From contig NZ_JAKZFC010000001.1 in the NCBI RefSeq assembly GCF_022549215.1, forward strand, positions 310,001 to 374,000: DNA of 64,000 nt, given 5' to 3'. The notes beneath the pieces were generated by a model that saw nothing but the letters and a program-made list of their open reading frames with translations, made no database searches and was not told the DNA's origin. Positions 1 through 10,467 of this stretch are shown in pieces; position 1 is the stretch's first letter; the number at the start of each line of letters is the position of its first letter. The position numbers and the translations under genes are program-made. The DNA comes from Solibacillus palustris (GTDB lineage: Bacteria; Bacillota; Bacilli; Bacillales_A; Planococcaceae).

Positions 1-3000
1 TATCAAGGCGGGCATATGGAATACTTTAAATATATGTATGACCTACTGCGTGAAAAAGGTGCACCACATATTAAAATTTTTGGCGGTGGTGGTGGTGTTA
101 TTTTACCGCGTGAAATTAATGAGCTACATGCATATGGGATTGCGGGTATTTTTTCTCCAGAAGATGGCCGTCAATTAGGGTTACAGGGCATGATCAATAA
201 AAATATAGAAGGTGCTGACTTTTCAACATTAAAAGGAAATTACAGTGAGTTACTAGAAGAATTATCAACAGATACGCCAGAAATTTTGGCAAATTTAATA
301 ACAGCTGCTGAAAATGGTCATGATGTAGAGATTGAATCGATGTTAGAACTAGCTCGTAAAAAATCAAAAAATACGCCAATTATCGGCATTACTGGAACAG
401 GTGGCGCTGGGAAATCTTCATTAACGGATGAATTGATTCGTCGCTTTTTACAGGAATTTCCTGACAAGAAAATCGCTATTTTGTCAGTCGATCCTACGAA
501 GCAAAAAACAGGTGGGGCCTTACTTGGTGACCGAATTCGTATGAACGCAATATTCAATAATCGTGTGTATATGCGTAGTTTAGCAACACGTGGCTCACGT
601 TCGGAATTATCAAGCTCGATTGGCGATGTGCTGGATGTTGTGCGTGTAGCAGGATTTGACCTAGTCGTTGTTGAAACTAGTGGTATTGGCCAAGGTGACG
701 CAGAAATTACGAAGTACACTGATCTTTCGATGTATGTAATGACGAGTGAATTCGGTGCGCCAACGCAGCTTGAAAAAATCGATATGATTGATTATGCCGA
801 TTTAATAGCGATTAACAAATTTGAACGGAAAGGTTCTGAAGATGCACTAAGACAAGTGCAAAAGCAATACCAACGTTCACGTGAATTATGGGATGAATCA
901 ATTGATACAATGCCAGTGTTCGGAACGATTGCGTCACAATTTAATGATTTAGGAACGAATTCATTATTCGCTGCACTTGTCGGTAAAATTAATGAAAAAT
1001 TTGGCTTCAATTGGCATACATCGTACGAGCAATTTGTAAAAACACAAAAGCAAAACATTGTCATTCCAACAGACCGTCGCTATTATTTACGTGAAATTTC
1101 AGAAGCGATTCGCAACTACCATAAGCATGCTGAACAACAAGCTCAATTAGCGACAAAATGGTATCAATTAGAAGGAACAAAAGCGCAATTAGCTCCATCT
1201 GAAACAGCATTAATCGAGTCATTGAATGTGTTAATCGAAGGTGTCCAAAATGAATTAACCGCTGAAACGAAGCGTATTTTAAACAATTGGCATGCATTAA
1301 AAGAGGCCTACATGGGTGATGAGCTTATTACAAAAGTGCGCGATAAAGAAATTAAAACGATTTTACGTACCGAATCATTATCGGGCTTAAAAATTCCGAA
1401 AGTGGCATTACCTAGCTTTAAAGATTACGGTGATATTTTACGCTGGGTATATAAAGAAAACGTACCTGGCGAATTCCCATATACAGCAGGCGTATTCCCA
1501 TTTAAACGTGAAGGGGAAGATCCAAAACGTCAATTCGCAGGGGAAGGTACACCAGAGCGTACGAATAAACGCTTCCACTATTTATCGAAGGATGATGATG
1601 CGAAGCGTCTTTCAACGGCATTTGACTCGGTAACATTATACGGTGAAGACCCGCATATACGACCTGATATTTACGGTAAGGTTGGCGAGTCGGGTGTAAG
1701 CATCTGTACATTAGATGATATGAAAAAGCTGTATGCCGGCTTTGATTTATGTGCACCCTCTACGTCTGTGTCGATGACGATTAATGGTCCAGCACCGATT
1801 ATTTTAGCGATGTTTATGAATACCGCGATTGATCAGCAAGTGCAAAAGCGTGAACAAGCACTGGGACGTACATTAACTGTTGAGGAATTTACTGAAACAC
1901 GTGAACAAACACTACAAGTTGTGCGCGGTACGGTGCAAGCAGATATTTTAAAAGAAGATCAAGGTCAAAATACTTGTATTTTCTCGACAGAATTTGCATT
2001 ACGTATGATGGGCGATATTCAGCAATATTTCATCGACCATAAAGTACGCAATTATTATTCTGTATCAATTTCGGGCTACCATATTGCAGAAGCAGGTGCA
2101 AATCCGATTTCACAATTAGCGTTTACATTGGCAAATGGCTTTACGTACGTGGAATATTACTTGAGTCGTGGTATGAATATCGATGACTTTGCACCGAATT
2201 TAAGCTTTTTCTTCTCAAACGGTCTAGACCCGGAGTATACCGTTATTGGTCGAGTTGCCCGTCGTATATGGGCAGTTGTCATGCGTGATAAGTACGGTGC
2301 GAATGAACGCTCGCAAAAGCTGAAGTATCATATTCAAACATCAGGTCGAAGCTTGCACGCACAGGAAATTGATTTCAATGATATTCGCACAACATTACAG
2401 GCATTAATGGCATTGCAAGACAACTGTAATTCACTGCATACAAATGCATATGACGAAGCGATTACAACACCAACAGAGGAATCGGTACGCCGCGCGATGG
2501 CCATTCAAATGATTATTACAAAAGAGCATGGCTTATCGAAAAATGAAAATCCATTACAAGGGGCATTCATTATTGAGGAGTTAACGCAATTAGTGGAGCA
2601 AGCGGTATTGGAGGAGTTCGACCGCATTAATGATCGGGGCGGTGTCTTAGGTGCTATGGAAACGCAATATCAACGCGGTAAAATTCAAGAAGAATCAATG
2701 TACTATGAGCATTTAAAGCATTCAGGTGAACTACCGATTATCGGCGTAAATACGTATTTGAATCCAAATCCACCATCTGATGAAGCGATTAACAACATGG
2801 AAATCGCGCGTGCATCTATAGAAGAGAAAGATTTACAGATTACTAATTTACAAAATTTTAAAGCTCAACATGAGGCAACGAGTGAAGCGGCCATTGAACA
2901 ATTAAAGCAAGTGGCAAAAACAAATGGCAATATATTTGAACAGCTAATGGAAACAGTAAAGGTTGCAAGTCTAGGACAAATTACAAATGCTTTATACGAA

Positions 3001-3030
3001 GTAGGCGGACAATATCGCCGAAATATGTAG
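1..3030 (+). CDS. icmF: Fused isobutyryl-CoA-type mutase IcmF, 5' end outside window
   Basis: Adenosylcobalamin-dependent carbon-skeleton mutase that interconverts isobutyryl-CoA and n-butyryl-CoA (some members also act on isovaleryl- or pivalyl-CoA), fused to its own G-protein chaperone. The reading frame is open from base 1, so the gene starts upstream and the first ATG at 16 is internal. In order: the end of the B12-binding domain (its DxHxxG motif lies before the window), a MeaB-like GTPase with Walker [10 protein letters not shown], a linker, then the mutase barrel with GVFPF and SGYHIAEAG. The GVFPF segment resembles IcmF rather than methylmalonyl-CoA mutase. About 1009 codons are visible of a usual 1080 or so. 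In many Bacillales icmF lies just upstream of rpoE, as here. Family assignment is firm; exact acyl substrate is inferred. Confidence 0.93.
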   Translation, partial: YQGGHMEYFKYMYDLLREKGAPHIKIFGGGGGVILPREINELHAYGIAGIFSPEDGRQLGLQGMINKNIEGADFSTLKGNYSELLEELSTDTPEILANLITAAENGHDVEIESMLELARKKSKNTPIIGITGTGGAGKSSLTDELIRRFLQEFPDKKIAILSVDPTKQKTGGALLGDRIRMNAIFNNRVYMRSLATRGSRSELSSSIGDVLDVVRVAGFDLVVVETSGIGQGDAEITKYTDLSMYVMTSEFGAPTQLEKIDMIDYADLIAINKFERKGSEDALRQVQKQYQRSRELWDESIDTMPVFGTIASQFNDLGTNSLFAALVGKINEKFGFNWHTSYEQFVKTQKQNIVIPTDRRYYLREISEAIRNYHKHAEQQAQLATKWYQLEGTKAQLAPSETALIESLNVLIEGVQNELTAETKRILNNWHALKEAYMGDELITKVRDKEIKTILRTESLSGLKIPKVALPSFKDYGDILRWVYKENVPGEFPYTAGVFPFKREGEDPKRQFAGEGTPERTNKRFHYLSKDDDAKRLSTAFDSVTLYGEDPHIRPDIYGKVGESGVSICTLDDMKKLYAGFDLCAPSTSVSMTINGPAPIILAMFMNTAIDQQVQKREQALGRTLTVEEFTETREQTLQVVRGTVQADILKEDQGQNTCIFSTEFALRMMGDIQQYFIDHKVRNYYSVSISGYHIAEAGANPISQLAFTLANGFTYVEYYLSRGMNIDDFAPNLSFFFSNGLDPEYTVIGRVARRIWAVVMRDKYGANERSQKLKYHIQTSGRSLHAQEIDFNDIRTTLQALMALQDNCNSLHTNAYDEAITTPTEESVRRAMAIQMIITKEHGLSKNENPLQGAFIIEELTQLVEQAVLEEFDRINDRGGVLGAMETQYQRGKIQEESMYYEHLKHSGELPIIGVNTYLNPNPPSDEAINNMEIARASIEEKDLQITNLQNFKAQHEATSEAAIEQLKQVAKTNGNIFEQLMETVKVASLGQITNALYEVGGQYRRNM

Positions 3031-3180
3031 ATGAAATTAGCTACTTCAATAAATAAAATTTCTTTTTAATTTGTGATTTTGAAAAAAATATAAAAACTGC
3101 GACTTGAAATTCCACGTTTGGTTTAAATTTCGTTATACTAAATAGCATGAACAACTATTTTTGAAAGAAGGTGCGGCACG

Positions 3181-3339
3181 TTGCGACAATATATACATTA
3201 CATTTTAATTTTAGCTTGCCTTGTGGCGACCTTCTTTTTATATAACAAACAACTAGCTGCAATACCACTGCTTCTGTTATCATTAATTTTGTTTTACGTT
3301 GCCTATAAGAAAGCAACAAATTTAAAAAACAAGAAATGA
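3181..3339 (+). CDS. Small membrane protein, 52 aa, upstream of rpoE
   Basis: A short reading frame starting with TTG after GAAAGAAGGTG. It encodes 52 residues: two hydrophobic segments (about residues 5-22 and 27-43) separated by a YNKQ turn, and a lysine-rich tail ending KNKK. This is the pattern of a two-pass membrane hairpin with a basic cytoplasmic end. I do not recognise a family. It fits the icmF-rpoE gap, has a plausible ribosome binding site and ends 75 bases before rpoE. Its function is unknown and it may be genus-level. Confidence 0.5.
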   Translation: MRQYIHYILILACLVATFFLYNKQLAAIPLLLLSLILFYVAYKKATNLKNKK

Positions 3340-3423
3340 AACTAGCATAGTAGTAGCATGTTTGTATATAATGGGTATTATGCTTATCAATAGACATGTA
3401 ACAAAGGAAAGGACGTGCACGAT

Positions 3424-4002
3424 TTGAACTTTCGTGGAATGACAGACGAGCAATTAGCAGAAGAGTCGTTAATCGACTTAGCATACGGAATTTTAGAAGA
3501 TAAAAAACAAGCAATGCCTTTAAATGATTTATTAAAAGAAATCCAAAAATTTAATGGTATATCAGAAGAGGACTTAAAATCACGCTTAGTACAATTCTAC
3601 ACAGACTTAAATGTAGAAGGGCGCTTTTTATTAAACCACGAAAATGGTTGGGGCTTACGTGAATGGTACAAAGTTGAAACAATTGAAGAAGAAACAGCAC
3701 CAACAATTAAAACACGTAAAAAGAAATCAAAAGTGGCTGACGATGAAGACGAAGATTTAGTTGAGCTTGATGAAGAAGATGTATTATTCGAGGAAGACTA
3801 CGATGAGTTCGTAGACAGTGAAGATGATGCAGATGATTCAGAAGAAGAAATCGATTTCGTTGAAGAAGATATCGAAGACTTAGATTCTGATATCGATGAA
3901 GAATTAATCGATGAAGAAGATGATAGCTTCATTGTTGAAGACGACGAAGACGTTGAAGAAGACGAAGACGAAGACGAGGAGTTTGACGACGAATTAAAAT
4001 AA
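3424..4002 (+). CDS. rpoE: RNA polymerase delta subunit
   Basis: Delta subunit of Gram-positive RNA polymerase, which speeds enzyme recycling and sensitises initiation to the first nucleotide. The N-terminal part (about 85 residues) is the HARE-HTH fold, and the C-terminal half is an almost unbroken Asp/Glu stretch, diagnostic for RpoE. The start is ambiguous. TTG at 3424 (protein MNFRGM) sits 10 bases from AGGA. GTG at 3415 is 6 bases from AAAGGA at 3403-3408. ATG at 3439 has no ribosome binding site. I chose TTG by similarity to the expected N-terminus. It is followed by the pyrG leader, as in B. subtilis. Confidence 0.93.
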   Translation: MNFRGMTDEQLAEESLIDLAYGILEDKKQAMPLNDLLKEIQKFNGISEEDLKSRLVQFYTDLNVEGRFLLNHENGWGLREWYKVETIEEETAPTIKTRKKKSKVADDEDEDLVELDEEDVLFEEDYDEFVDSEDDADDSEEEIDFVEEDIEDLDSDIDEELIDEEDDSFIVEDDEDVEEDEDEDEEFDDELK

Positions 4003-4029
4003 GCACTTTGGATTTTTAATGTAAAGTAC

Positions 4030-4056
4030 TTGACTTCTAATTCACTTCCGTATAAT
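4030..4056 (+). promoter_or_regulatory. pyrG promoter (sigma-A)
   Basis: TTGACT at 4030-4035 and a perfect TATAAT at 4051-4056, separated by a short 15-base spacer. The first transcribed bases are predicted to be GGGCTCC starting at 4066, the initiation sequence expected for CTP-sensing control of pyrG. Confidence 0.7.
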
Positions 4057-4065
4057 CTTTTACTT

Positions 4066-4145
4066 GGGCTCCTTTAAAGAGGAGAATGACCGTATAAGTA
4101 ATACGCTCCCCCTGCAAGCAAGATGCAGGAGGAGCGTTTTTTTAT
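4066..4145 (+). promoter_or_regulatory. pyrG leader with CTP-responsive attenuator
   Basis: The leader begins GGGCTCC and contains an intrinsic terminator: a 14-base arm at 4103-4116 and its partner at 4124-4137 (one mismatch), followed by a T-rich run. The left arm carries the C-rich segment CTCCCCC. In B. subtilis pyrG, low CTP stalls the polymerase after GGG, extra G residues are added, and the poly-G 5' end pairs with the C-rich left arm of the terminator to allow read-through. Every element needed for this mechanism is visible here. That it operates in this organism is inference. Confidence 0.8.
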
Positions 4146-4323
4146 TTTTTAGTGGATATGGAAGTATAAGTTTTCAAAAAAATCCACATAAGAAAAGACA
4201 ACAGTTCATGCCGTTTGGTACGAAATGCGCTTTTCTATAAAACACTTTATTAGAAAAACATTCATTTGCACAGGGAGCAACGGATGTTTTTCTAATTTGT
4301 TTAGCAACGAGGAGGAATTAGCA

Positions 4324-5928
4324 ATGACAAAGTATATTTTCGTAACAGGTGGTGTAGTTTCATCACTTGGTAAAGGGATTGTAGCAGCATCTTTAGGTCG
4401 CTTATTAAAAAACCGTGGACTAGAAGTAACGATCCAAAAGTTTGACCCTTATTTAAACATCGACCCAGGCACAATGAGCCCATATCAACACGGTGAGGTT
4501 TTCGTAACAGATGATGGCGCAGAGGCTGACTTAGACTTAGGTCACTATGAGCGTTTCATCGACATCAATCTTGGTAAACACTCAACAGTAACGTCTGGTA
4601 AAGTATACCAATCTGTATTGAATAAAGAACGTCGTGGCGATTATAACGGTGGTACCGTTCAAGTAATTCCTCATGTAACAAATGAAATTAAAGACCGTGT
4701 GCAACGTGCGGGTCGCGAAACTTCTGCTGATGTAGTAATTACAGAAATCGGTGGTACGGTAGGTGACTTCGAATCACTTTCATTCTTAGAAGCCATTCGT
4801 CAAATGCGTCGTGACTTAGGTCATGAAAACGTAATGTACATTCACTGTACGTTAATGCCGTATATCGCAGCTGCTGGTGAAATGAAAACAAAACCAACGC
4901 AACACTCTGTAAAAGAGCTACGTTCATTAGGGATTCAACCAAACATCATCGTTTTACGTACAGAACAACCTGTACCACAAGATATGAAAGAAAAAATTGC
5001 GCTATTCTGTGATGTTCGCTCATCAGACATTATCGAATCTCGTGATGCTGAACACCTATATGAAGTACCATTAAACTTACACGCGCAAGGCTTTGACCAA
5101 ATCGTTCTTGATCACTTCGGTATTAATGCTCCAAAAGCAGATATGGAAGATTGGAAAGAGCTTGTACATCTAGTGAAAAACCTAGAGCACAAAACACGTA
5201 TTGCATTAGTTGGTAAATATGTAGAGCTACAAGATGCCTACATTTCTGTTGTTGAAGCACTTAAACACGCAGGTTATGTTTACAATTCAGATATTGAGAT
5301 TGAGTGGGTCAACGCGGAGCATGTAACAGCCGAAAATGTTGATGAATTACTTGGCCAAGCTGATGGTATTTTAGTACCTGGTGGCTTCGGTGATCGTGGT
5401 GTTGAAGGTAAAATCGAAGCAATTCGCTTTGCACGTGAAAACGATGTACCATTCTTCGGTATTTGCTTAGGTATGCAAATGGCGACTGTAGAATTCGCAC
5501 GTAACGTAATGGGCTTAGAAGGCGCACACTCTACAGAATTAAACAAAGATACGAAGTACCCAATTATTGACTTCTTACCAGATCAATCAGAGAATACAGA
5601 TATTGGTGGTACATTACGTCTTGGTTTATATCCATGTAAATTAAAAGAAGGTTCAGTTGCTCGTGCGGCTTACAACGGCGAAGAGTTAGTTTACGAACGC
5701 CACCGTCACCGTTACGAGTTTAACAACGAATTCCGTGAAGCGATGGAAGCAGCGGGAATGGTATTCTCAGGTCTTTCTCCAGATGGCAAATTAGTTGAAA
5801 TCATTGAATTACCAGAGAAAAAATTCTTCGTAGCTGGACAATTCCACCCAGAATTAATTTCACGCCCTCAACGTCCACAATCACTATTCCGTGAGTTCGT
5901 AGGCGCGGCTTTTAATAATCGTAAATAA
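4324..5928 (+). CDS. pyrG: CTP synthase
   Basis: Converts UTP, ATP and glutamine to CTP, the last step of de novo pyrimidine synthesis. 534 residues, the usual length. The N-terminal synthetase domain has the P-loop [10 protein letters not shown]. The C-terminal class I glutaminase domain has the nucleophile Cys381 in GICLGMQ and the His508/Glu510 pair in FHPE. The start at 4324 is set by GAGGAGG at 4310-4316 and by similarity. The frame is open further upstream, but that part is leader. A strong hairpin terminator follows at 5939. The gene is probably controlled by the attenuator just upstream. Confidence 0.98.
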   Translation: MTKYIFVTGGVVSSLGKGIVAASLGRLLKNRGLEVTIQKFDPYLNIDPGTMSPYQHGEVFVTDDGAEADLDLGHYERFIDINLGKHSTVTSGKVYQSVLNKERRGDYNGGTVQVIPHVTNEIKDRVQRAGRETSADVVITEIGGTVGDFESLSFLEAIRQMRRDLGHENVMYIHCTLMPYIAAAGEMKTKPTQHSVKELRSLGIQPNIIVLRTEQPVPQDMKEKIALFCDVRSSDIIESRDAEHLYEVPLNLHAQGFDQIVLDHFGINAPKADMEDWKELVHLVKNLEHKTRIALVGKYVELQDAYISVVEALKHAGYVYNSDIEIEWVNAEHVTAENVDELLGQADGILVPGGFGDRGVEGKIEAIRFARENDVPFFGICLGMQMATVEFARNVMGLEGAHSTELNKDTKYPIIDFLPDQSENTDIGGTLRLGLYPCKLKEGSVARAAYNGEELVYERHRHRYEFNNEFREAMEAAGMVFSGLSPDGKLVEIIELPEKKFFVAGQFHPELISRPQRPQSLFREFVGAAFNNRK

Positions 5929-5938
5929 TGTAAAATAC

Positions 5939-5978
5939 AAAGGGAATGTCCGAGAAGTAATTCTGGGACATTCCCTTT
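5939..5978 (+). terminator. Terminator after pyrG; member of a hairpin repeat family
   Basis: Arms AAAGGGAATGTCC (5939-5951) and GGACATTCCCTTT (5966-5978) pair perfectly around a 14-base loop. Read on the minus strand, the loop and inner stem closely match the hairpin at 13637-13680. Confidence 0.75.
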
Positions 5979-5981
5979 GCG

Positions 5982-6095
5982 CTGAGGATGGAGGCCAGCA
6001 CGATGCTGGTCATGAATGCGTTGTCACATGATGTGACGATTTTAGCATTCGTTCTTATTCAGACCATCGCCTACAGTGGATTATTAATACATGAG
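5982..6095. repeat. Intergenic repeat, copy 1 (related to 40735-40870)
   Basis: Non-coding stretch between pyrG and the DUF2529 gene. The core at 6018-6062 contains TCACATGATGTGA, then TTTTAGCATTCGTT and TATTCAG. The same order of blocks occurs at 40783-40830. It looks like one member of a dispersed intergenic repeat family of the kind common in this bacterial family. Confidence 0.45.
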
Positions 6096-6101
6096 ACAAA
6101 C

Positions 6102-6133
6102 ACTGTCCAAAAAGTATTTACTTTTTGGACAGT
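6102..6133 (-). terminator. Terminator of the DUF2529 gene
   Basis: Perfect 15-base arms ACTGTCCAAAAAGTA and its complement with a 2-base loop, directly after the stop codon of the minus-strand gene. Confidence 0.7.
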
Positions 6134-6140
6134 CCTTTAC

Positions 6141-6704
6141 TTATGCAAATGGTGAAGTTATTTCTGATTCGTCCTCTTCATCATCATCATCTACCATTTC
6201 ATCAAATTCCATTTTGATTGCTTCATAAATATATAAAGCGGCCATAATATGTGGGAAAACAATGCGCTCGCTAAGTTTTGTAGGGTGCGGTAAAATTCCC
6301 CCACGCATTTTTAATGAAATGTATGTGTACGCTAAATTGCTTAATTCATTGTCTTCTGACGCTACTTCGCTTGCCACTGCAGCAAATGGAATAAAATCAG
6401 CATGTAATTTTTGTGCTAATTGTATTACTTGTGCATCATTTGCCTGACGTGTGAAAATAATGACACGGTCTGCAGGGATTAATTTTACTGAATCGTTATA
6501 ACGTGCAAATTTTGTGAACGGCTGTACACCCAGTTCTGCCTGCATCGAAATGGCATCCATTTCACCAAATGTTGCAAAGTAGACCGTTCCTTGACCAATT
6601 GCAGCTTGAGCAAGTAAACGTGCTGTTTCTTCAATCGCTTCTTCTTCTGATTGTCCGATACGCTGTAGAAGACCTGTTAATTGTGTTGTTAAAATTTTTG
6701 ACAT
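6141..6704 (-). CDS. ywjG: DUF2529 family protein (YwjG-like)
   Basis: 187-residue cytoplasmic protein on the strand opposite its neighbours, between pyrG and spo0F exactly where B. subtilis has ywjG. Family members have a fold related to sugar-isomerase (SIS) domains. Here an alternating pattern such as GTVYFATFGEMDAIS and DRVIIFTRQAND resembles the beta-strand/loop units of that fold. The C-terminal tail is very acidic (DDDDEEDESE). Biochemical function is unknown. A terminator hairpin lies just downstream. Confidence 0.8.
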   Translation of the reverse strand: MSKILTTQLTGLLQRIGQSEEEAIEETARLLAQAAIGQGTVYFATFGEMDAISMQAELGVQPFTKFARYNDSVKLIPADRVIIFTRQANDAQVIQLAQKLHADFIPFAAVASEVASEDNELSNLAYTYISLKMRGGILPHPTKLSERIVFPHIMAALYIYEAIKMEFDEMVDDDDEEDESEITSPFA

Positions 6705-6841
6705 GATTCCACCTCAAAACTATTATAAAATTGAAGGTACGAAAAAGCAAAATGGTCAAATATTAGCTTGCTAAAGAAGGAATTTATTGATAATAATAGA
6801 AGTACATTACTTACATGTCGAGTTTTGTAAGGGGGATGGCT

Positions 6842-7213
6842 TTGAAGGAAATTTTAATAGTAGATGATCAATCAGGTATTCGATTGTTACTGAATGAAGT
6901 ATTTAAAAAGGAAGGCTACAACACACATTTAGCAGCAAATGGTTTAGATGCATTAAAAATAGCGGAAACAGTCACACTGAATTGTGTATTATTAGATATG
7001 AAAATACCGGGTATGGATGGCTTAGAAATTTTAGCACGTTTAAAAATGATGCAGCCAAATTTACCGGTAATCATGATGACAGCTTATATTGAGCAGCATA
7101 TGATTGATAGCGCGACGGAACTTGGTGTCACAAAATATTTTGCAAAGCCATTTAATATTTTTGAGATGCGCGATGAAGTGGGGAAGATACTAGCTGTTAC
7201 AGAAAAAATATAG
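6842..7213 (+). CDS. spo0F: Sporulation phosphorelay response regulator Spo0F
   Basis: Single-domain receiver that takes phosphate from sporulation sensor kinases and passes it to Spo0B. 123 residues with the canonical acidic pair in ILIVDDQ, phospho-acceptor Asp in LLDMKIPGMDG, the Thr of MMTAY and the Lys of FAKPF. TTG at 6842 is chosen because AAGGGGG lies 6 bases before it; ATG at 6836 directly abuts that purine run. The gene sits between ywjG and fbaA as in B. subtilis and has its own terminator at 7229. Confidence 0.95.
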   Translation: MKEILIVDDQSGIRLLLNEVFKKEGYNTHLAANGLDALKIAETVTLNCVLLDMKIPGMDGLEILARLKMMQPNLPVIMMTAYIEQHMIDSATELGVTKYFAKPFNIFEMRDEVGKILAVTEKI

Positions 7214-7228
7214 TGAAAAACAAGTTAG

Positions 7229-7256
7229 CAGGCAGTAGCGCATACTGTCTGTTTTT
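7229..7256 (+). terminator. spo0F terminator
   Basis: Arms CAGGCAGTA and TACTGTCTG (one G-T pair) with a 5-base loop and a run of five T. Confidence 0.75.
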
Positions 7257-7396
7257 GTTATGATTAATCTGAATGTTTTTTGTCTTTTCAACTTTAAAAT
7301 TTTATGATTTCTGGCAAAAAACGCAGTACTTCAAAAAGTAATCTATTTTTTTACTTGTAGTAAACTAACTAACTATCTTCGAGGAGGATTTTAATA

Positions 7397-8251
7397 ATGG
7401 CATTAGTTTCGATGAAAGACATGTTAATTAAGGCAAAGGCAGAAGGTTATGCTGTTGGTCAATTTAACATCAACAACTTAGAGTGGACACAAGCAATTTT
7501 ACAAGCGGCAGAAGAAGAAAAATCACCAGTTATTTTAGGTGTTTCTGAAGGTGCGGGTAAATACATGGGCGGTTTCATCACAGTTGTGAAAATCGTTGAA
7601 GGTTTAATCGAGTCTTACAAAATTACAGTTCCAGTTGCAATTCATTTAGACCACGGATCAAGCTTTGATAAATGTAAAGAAGCAATCGATGCTGGATTCA
7701 CTTCAGTAATGATTGATGCTTCTCACCACTCATTCGAAGAGAACGTAGCGATTACAAAAGAAGTTGTAGAATATGCACATGCTAAAAATGTATCAGTTGA
7801 AGCAGAATTAGGTACAGTTGGTGGCGAGGAAGACGGCGTAATCGGTGGTATTATGTACGCGAATCCACAAGAATGTAAAGCGTTAGTAGAAGCAACAGCA
7901 ATCGACTGCTTAGCTCCTGCACTTGGCTCTGTGCATGGTCCATACAAAGGTGAACCAAACTTAGGTTTCGCTGAAATGGAAGAAATCTCTACATTAACTG
8001 ACTTACCTTTAGTATTACATGGCGGTACTGGTATCCCAACAAAAGATATCCAACGTTCAATTTCTTTAGGTACAGCCAAAATTAACGTAAACACTGAAAA
8101 TCAAATCGCGGCTACAAAAGCTATCCGTGAATTTTTAGATAACGACAAGAAAACTTACGATCCACGTAAATTCTTAGGCCCAGCTCGTGAAGCGATTAAA
8201 ACAACTGTAATCGGTAAAATGCGCGAATTCGGCAGCTCTCAAAAAGCGTAA
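7397..8251 (+). CDS. fbaA: Class II fructose-bisphosphate aldolase
   Basis: Zinc-dependent cleavage of fructose 1,6-bisphosphate into the two triose phosphates in glycolysis, and the reverse in gluconeogenesis. 284 residues, normal for the Bacillus type. Visible motifs: [10 protein letters not shown] (catalytic Asp and zinc His), [14 protein letters not shown], and VLHGGTGIP near the phosphate site. Strong ribosome binding site GAGGAGGATTTT. Downstream are two hairpins and then transaldolase, with class II FBPase glpX further along. Confidence 0.97.
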   Translation: MALVSMKDMLIKAKAEGYAVGQFNINNLEWTQAILQAAEEEKSPVILGVSEGAGKYMGGFITVVKIVEGLIESYKITVPVAIHLDHGSSFDKCKEAIDAGFTSVMIDASHHSFEENVAITKEVVEYAHAKNVSVEAELGTVGGEEDGVIGGIMYANPQECKALVEATAIDCLAPALGSVHGPYKGEPNLGFAEMEEISTLTDLPLVLHGGTGIPTKDIQRSISLGTAKINVNTENQIAATKAIREFLDNDKKTYDPRKFLGPAREAIKTTVIGKMREFGSSQKA

Positions 8252-8269
8252 TTTATGATGGATCCAACG

Positions 8270-8313
8270 AAAAAGGGATGTACTGAAATGACTTTTCGAA
8301 CAGTCCCTTCTTT
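8270..8313 (+). terminator. fbaA terminator, diverged member of the hairpin family
   Basis: AAAGGGATGT pairs, with one bulge, with ACAGTCCCTT, followed by CTTT. The loop carries CTGAAATGACTTTTC, similar to the loops at 5939 and 13637. Confidence 0.55.
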
Positions 8314-8335
8314 GTGAACATTTGTTTTCTACTAA

Positions 8336-8372
8336 AGCATCTCGTTCACAATTGGGCGGGATGCATTTTGTT
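8336..8372 (+). terminator. Second hairpin between fbaA and transaldolase
   Basis: GCATCTCG pairs with CGGGATGC (one G-T) and is followed by ATTTTGTT. It could be a back-up terminator or a leader structure of the transaldolase gene. Confidence 0.4.
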
Positions 8373-8424
8373 AATTATAAAAGAATTCTTTGCATTTAAA
8401 TTTAATTTTGGAGGAAAATAATTT

Positions 8425-9075
8425 ATGAAATTTTTTATCGATACAGCAAACTTTGATGAGATCAAAGAAGCATATAACTGGGGAATTTTATCAGGCGTAA
8501 CGACAAACCCATCATTAGTAGCAAAAGAATCCGGCGTTAATTTCCACGATCGTTTACGTGAAATCGCGGAATTAGTAAATGGTTCAGTTTCGGGTGAAGT
8601 TATTTCTCTAGACGCTGAAGGCATGATTCGTGAAGGGGAAGAGCTAGCAGCTATTCACCCAAATATCACAGTGAAATTACCAATGACGCCAGCTGGTTTA
8701 CAAGCTTGCCGTCACTTCGCAAATAAAGGGATTAAAACAAACGTAACATTAATTTTTTCTGCAAACCAAGCATTAATGGCTGCTCGTGCAGGTGCAACGT
8801 ATGTATCACCATTTATCGGTCGTTTAGACGATATTGGTCAAGATGGTTCAGAATTAATTTCAACAATTGCAGAAATGTTTGCGATTCACGGTATTGAAAC
8901 AGAAATCATCGCTGCATCGATTCGTCACCCACAACATATTCAAGCAGCAGCTTTAGCAGGTGCGCATATTGCAACAACACCATTTAAAGTATTACAACAA
9001 TTGTTCAAACATCCATTAACAGACAAAGGAATTGAAGGATTTTTAGCGGATTGGGCAAAGCGAGAAGGGAAATAA
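8425..9075 (+). CDS. tal: Transaldolase / fructose-6-phosphate aldolase family
   Basis: Short (216-residue) transaldolase-like enzyme of the YwjH/MipB class, which moves dihydroxyacetone units between sugar phosphates in the non-oxidative pentose phosphate pathway. It starts [13 protein letters not shown]. It has the TTNPSL motif, the Schiff-base lysine in ITVKLPMT, and SPFIGRLDD. Strong ribosome binding site GGAGG. Short members can act as transaldolase or as fructose-6-phosphate aldolase; sequence alone does not settle which. Confidence 0.93.
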   Translation: MKFFIDTANFDEIKEAYNWGILSGVTTNPSLVAKESGVNFHDRLREIAELVNGSVSGEVISLDAEGMIREGEELAAIHPNITVKLPMTPAGLQACRHFANKGIKTNVTLIFSANQALMAARAGATYVSPFIGRLDDIGQDGSELISTIAEMFAIHGIETEIIAASIRHPQHIQAAALAGAHIATTPFKVLQQLFKHPLTDKGIEGFLADWAKREGK

Positions 9076-9136
9076 TAAGACTAACCTTTAAAAGCTTCTT
9101 GTAATTGCTCAATTGTAAAGTAAGGGAGAACTCAAA

Positions 9137-10414
9137 ATGGATGTTTATAAAATTAAGGGCGGAAATCGTCTACAAGGTAAAGTAACAGTAAGTGGCGCTA
9201 AAAATAGTGCGGTCGCTTTGATTCCTGCATCAATTTTGGCAGGTTCTTCCGTTACGATTGACGGAATTCCTGAAATTTCAGATGCATGGACGTTAAAAGC
9301 ACTATTAGAAGAAATTGGCGGAGAAGTGTCATTTGAAAATGGCACAATGACGATTGACCCTACAAAAATGGTTGCAATGCCTTTACCAAACGGAAACGTT
9401 AAGAAGTTGCGCGCATCATATTATATGATGGGTGCGATGCTAGGACGTTTTAAAAAGGCAGTTATCGGTTTACCAGGCGGCTGTTTTTTAGGTCCTCGAC
9501 CAATCGACCAGCATATTAAAGGCTTTGAAGCATTGGGTGCAAAAGTAACAAACGAGCACGGTGCAATTTATTTGCGTGCGGATGAGCTAATCGGTGCGAA
9601 AATTTATTTAGACGTTGCAAGTGTAGGAGCGACAATTAACATTATGTTAGCAGCAGTGCGTGCAAAAGGGAAAACAATTATCGAAAACGCTGCAAAAGAA
9701 CCGGAAATTATCGATGTAGCAACGCTGTTAACAAATATGGGTGCCAATATTAAAGGTGCAGGTACAAGTGTCATTCGTATTGAAGGTGTCGAAGAGCTTA
9801 ATGGCACGAATCATACGATTATTCCTGACCGTATCGAAGCAGCAACTTTTATGATTATGGCTGCTGCAATGGGGGATGGTGTACTAATCGATAATGTCAT
9901 TCCCCTGCACTTAGAGGCAGTAACCGCAAAGCTACGTGAAATGGGCGTTAAAATTGAAGAAAACGAAGAAAGTATTTACATCCCAAAGCACGAGAAATTC
10001 CGCGCAGTCGATGTTAAAACACAGGTTTATCCAGGTTTCCCGACAGATGTACAGCAGCCGTTAGCGGTGTTAATGACCCTATCGGAAGGTACATCAAAAG
10101 TGACGGACACAATTTATTCTGCTCGCTTTAAACATATCGATGAATTGCGCCGCATGAATGCAAAAGCGCGTGTGGAAGGTAGTACAGCAATTATCCAAGG
10201 TCCGTCTGCTTTAGAGGGATCTGCAGTAACTGCAACTGACCTTCGAGCGGGTGCCGCACTTGTTTTAGCGGGATTAATTGCGAAGGGTGAAACAGAAATT
10301 CACGACATTTATCATATAGAACGTGGTTATAGCGAGCTAATCCAAAAGCTTTGTGCACTTGGCGCAGATATTCGCAAAGAATCAATCATGGTAAATACAA
10401 ATAATAAGGCGTAA
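9137..10414 (+). CDS. murAB: UDP-N-acetylglucosamine 1-carboxyvinyltransferase 2 (MurA paralog)
   Basis: First committed step of peptidoglycan synthesis, transferring enolpyruvate from PEP to UDP-GlcNAc. 425 residues, begins [20 protein letters not shown]. The catalytic Cys is present in [11 protein letters not shown], so the fosfomycin target residue is kept. Position between transaldolase and glpX matches B. subtilis murAB (murZ). A second paralog, murAA, is at 36050. Ribosome binding site AAGGGAG. Confidence 0.95.
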   Translation: MDVYKIKGGNRLQGKVTVSGAKNSAVALIPASILAGSSVTIDGIPEISDAWTLKALLEEIGGEVSFENGTMTIDPTKMVAMPLPNGNVKKLRASYYMMGAMLGRFKKAVIGLPGGCFLGPRPIDQHIKGFEALGAKVTNEHGAIYLRADELIGAKIYLDVASVGATINIMLAAVRAKGKTIIENAAKEPEIIDVATLLTNMGANIKGAGTSVIRIEGVEELNGTNHTIIPDRIEAATFMIMAAAMGDGVLIDNVIPLHLEAVTAKLREMGVKIEENEESIYIPKHEKFRAVDVKTQVYPGFPTDVQQPLAVLMTLSEGTSKVTDTIYSARFKHIDELRRMNAKARVEGSTAIIQGPSALEGSAVTATDLRAGAALVLAGLIAKGETEIHDIYHIERGYSELIQKLCALGADIRKESIMVNTNNKA

Positions 10415-10467
10415 AATGGCGTAAGACAGTTTCGGTTTTAACCGAACAATCAGGAGGCAAATATAAA

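Noticed and set aside
3415-3423. GTG at 3415 as the rpoE start
   Set aside because: It cannot be ruled out, since AAAGGA lies 6 bases ahead, but TTG at 3424 gives the N-terminus expected for the family; noted in the entry.
3155-3514. Minus-strand frame across the 52-aa gene and rpoE start
   Set aside because: It is the shadow of two coding regions and has no start signal.
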